Assembly: GCA_022566735.1 (NCBI GenBank)
Contig: JADFIG010000006.1
Span: forward strand, 114,965 to 178,964
DNA: 64,000 nt
Source of the DNA: Pseudomonadota bacterium
GTDB taxonomy: Bacteria > Pseudomonadota > Gammaproteobacteria > Burkholderiales > Burkholderiaceae_C
Reading direction: 5' to 3'
In this document: piece after piece, positions 63,902-64,000 of the stretch
How positions within the stretch are numbered: position 1 is the first letter of the stretch
Layout: the number at the start of each line of letters is the position of its first letter
Position numbers and translations under genes: made by a program
The notes under the pieces: generated by a model
Database searches by the model: none
What the model saw: the letters and a program-made list of their open reading frames with translations, nothing else
Told to the model about the DNA's origin: nothing

Positions 63902-64000
63902 TCAGGCTGCTAAAGCATAAGCCTCAGCGGGGGTCTTCATGCCCAGCGCCTGATGTGGGCGCCGGTGGTTGTAAAAGGCGATCCAGTCTGCGATCACGCG
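63902..64000 (-). CDS. IS3 family transposase, C-terminal end (partial)
   Basis: Only the last 32 residues are inside the window. They read WIAFYNHRRPHQALGMKTP, then AEAYALAA and the stop at 63902. This is the characteristic C-terminus of the rve integrase domain of IS3/IS481-type transposases (YN..RPHQALG..P). The rest of the gene lies to the right of 64000. It marks an insertion element at the edge. Confidence 0.85.
   Translation of the reverse strand, partial: RVIADWIAFYNHRRPHQALGMKTPAEAYALAA

Overview
The window is high-GC DNA (roughly 70% by eye), densely packed with genes. It looks like a betaproteobacterial chromosome of the order Burkholderiales. The evidence is a DUF3138 outer-membrane protein, the PA2778/PA2779 gene pair, a Burkholderiales-type trimeric porin, the leuS-lptE-holA order, the NUDIX-mnmA pair and a PEP-CTERM protein. 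A placement near Comamonadaceae/Sphaerotilaceae is inference only. No rRNA, tRNA or CRISPR array was recognised.

Layout. 1-3479 (-): type VI secretion spike protein VgrG followed by a LysM protein cut by the window edge. 3714-15393: a polyamine catabolism and uptake region with PuuD, PuuA, a class III aminotransferase, a PotFGHI-type ABC importer, a DUF3138 outer-membrane protein, a ParA-like ATPase on the other strand and a PuuC-type aldehyde dehydrogenase. 15454-21703: PA2778 peptidase with its PA2779 partner, a thioredoxin-like protein, a membrane GGDEF-EAL protein and a free-standing condensation-type acyltransferase. 21823-29629 (-): housekeeping genes (leuS, lptE, holA), a glutathione transferase and three hydrolase-like genes.

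29774-44686 is the most coherent block. A MarR regulator (BadR-like) is divergent from a long collinear set: badH, badI, aliB, aliA, badK, gcdH, etfB, etfA, five genes for a LivFGHMK-type importer and a porin, closed by an intrinsic terminator. Together these can take up cyclohexanecarboxylate (or a similar ring acid), activate it to the CoA thioester, dehydrogenate, hydrate, oxidise and open the ring to pimelyl-CoA. GcdH and ETF then handle glutaryl-CoA and electron transfer. Steps from pimelyl-CoA to glutaryl-CoA are not in the window.

44797-49505: glycerol use (glpR-glpK with a PACE efflux gene on one strand, glpD divergent). 49526-54292 (-): tandem hot-dog thioesterase, PEP-CTERM protein, PIN-mnmA-NUDIX operon and a TetR regulator. 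54591-58355 (+): PAS-PAS-GGDEF-EAL protein and an Aer-like chemoreceptor broken by an 8-bp tandem duplication. 58538-61856 (+): proton-translocating transhydrogenase genes with panD lying inside the operon. 61894-63188: two convergent uncharacterised genes. 63189-63901 has no gene that I can support. The right edge (63902-64000) is the 3' end of an IS3-type transposase gene.
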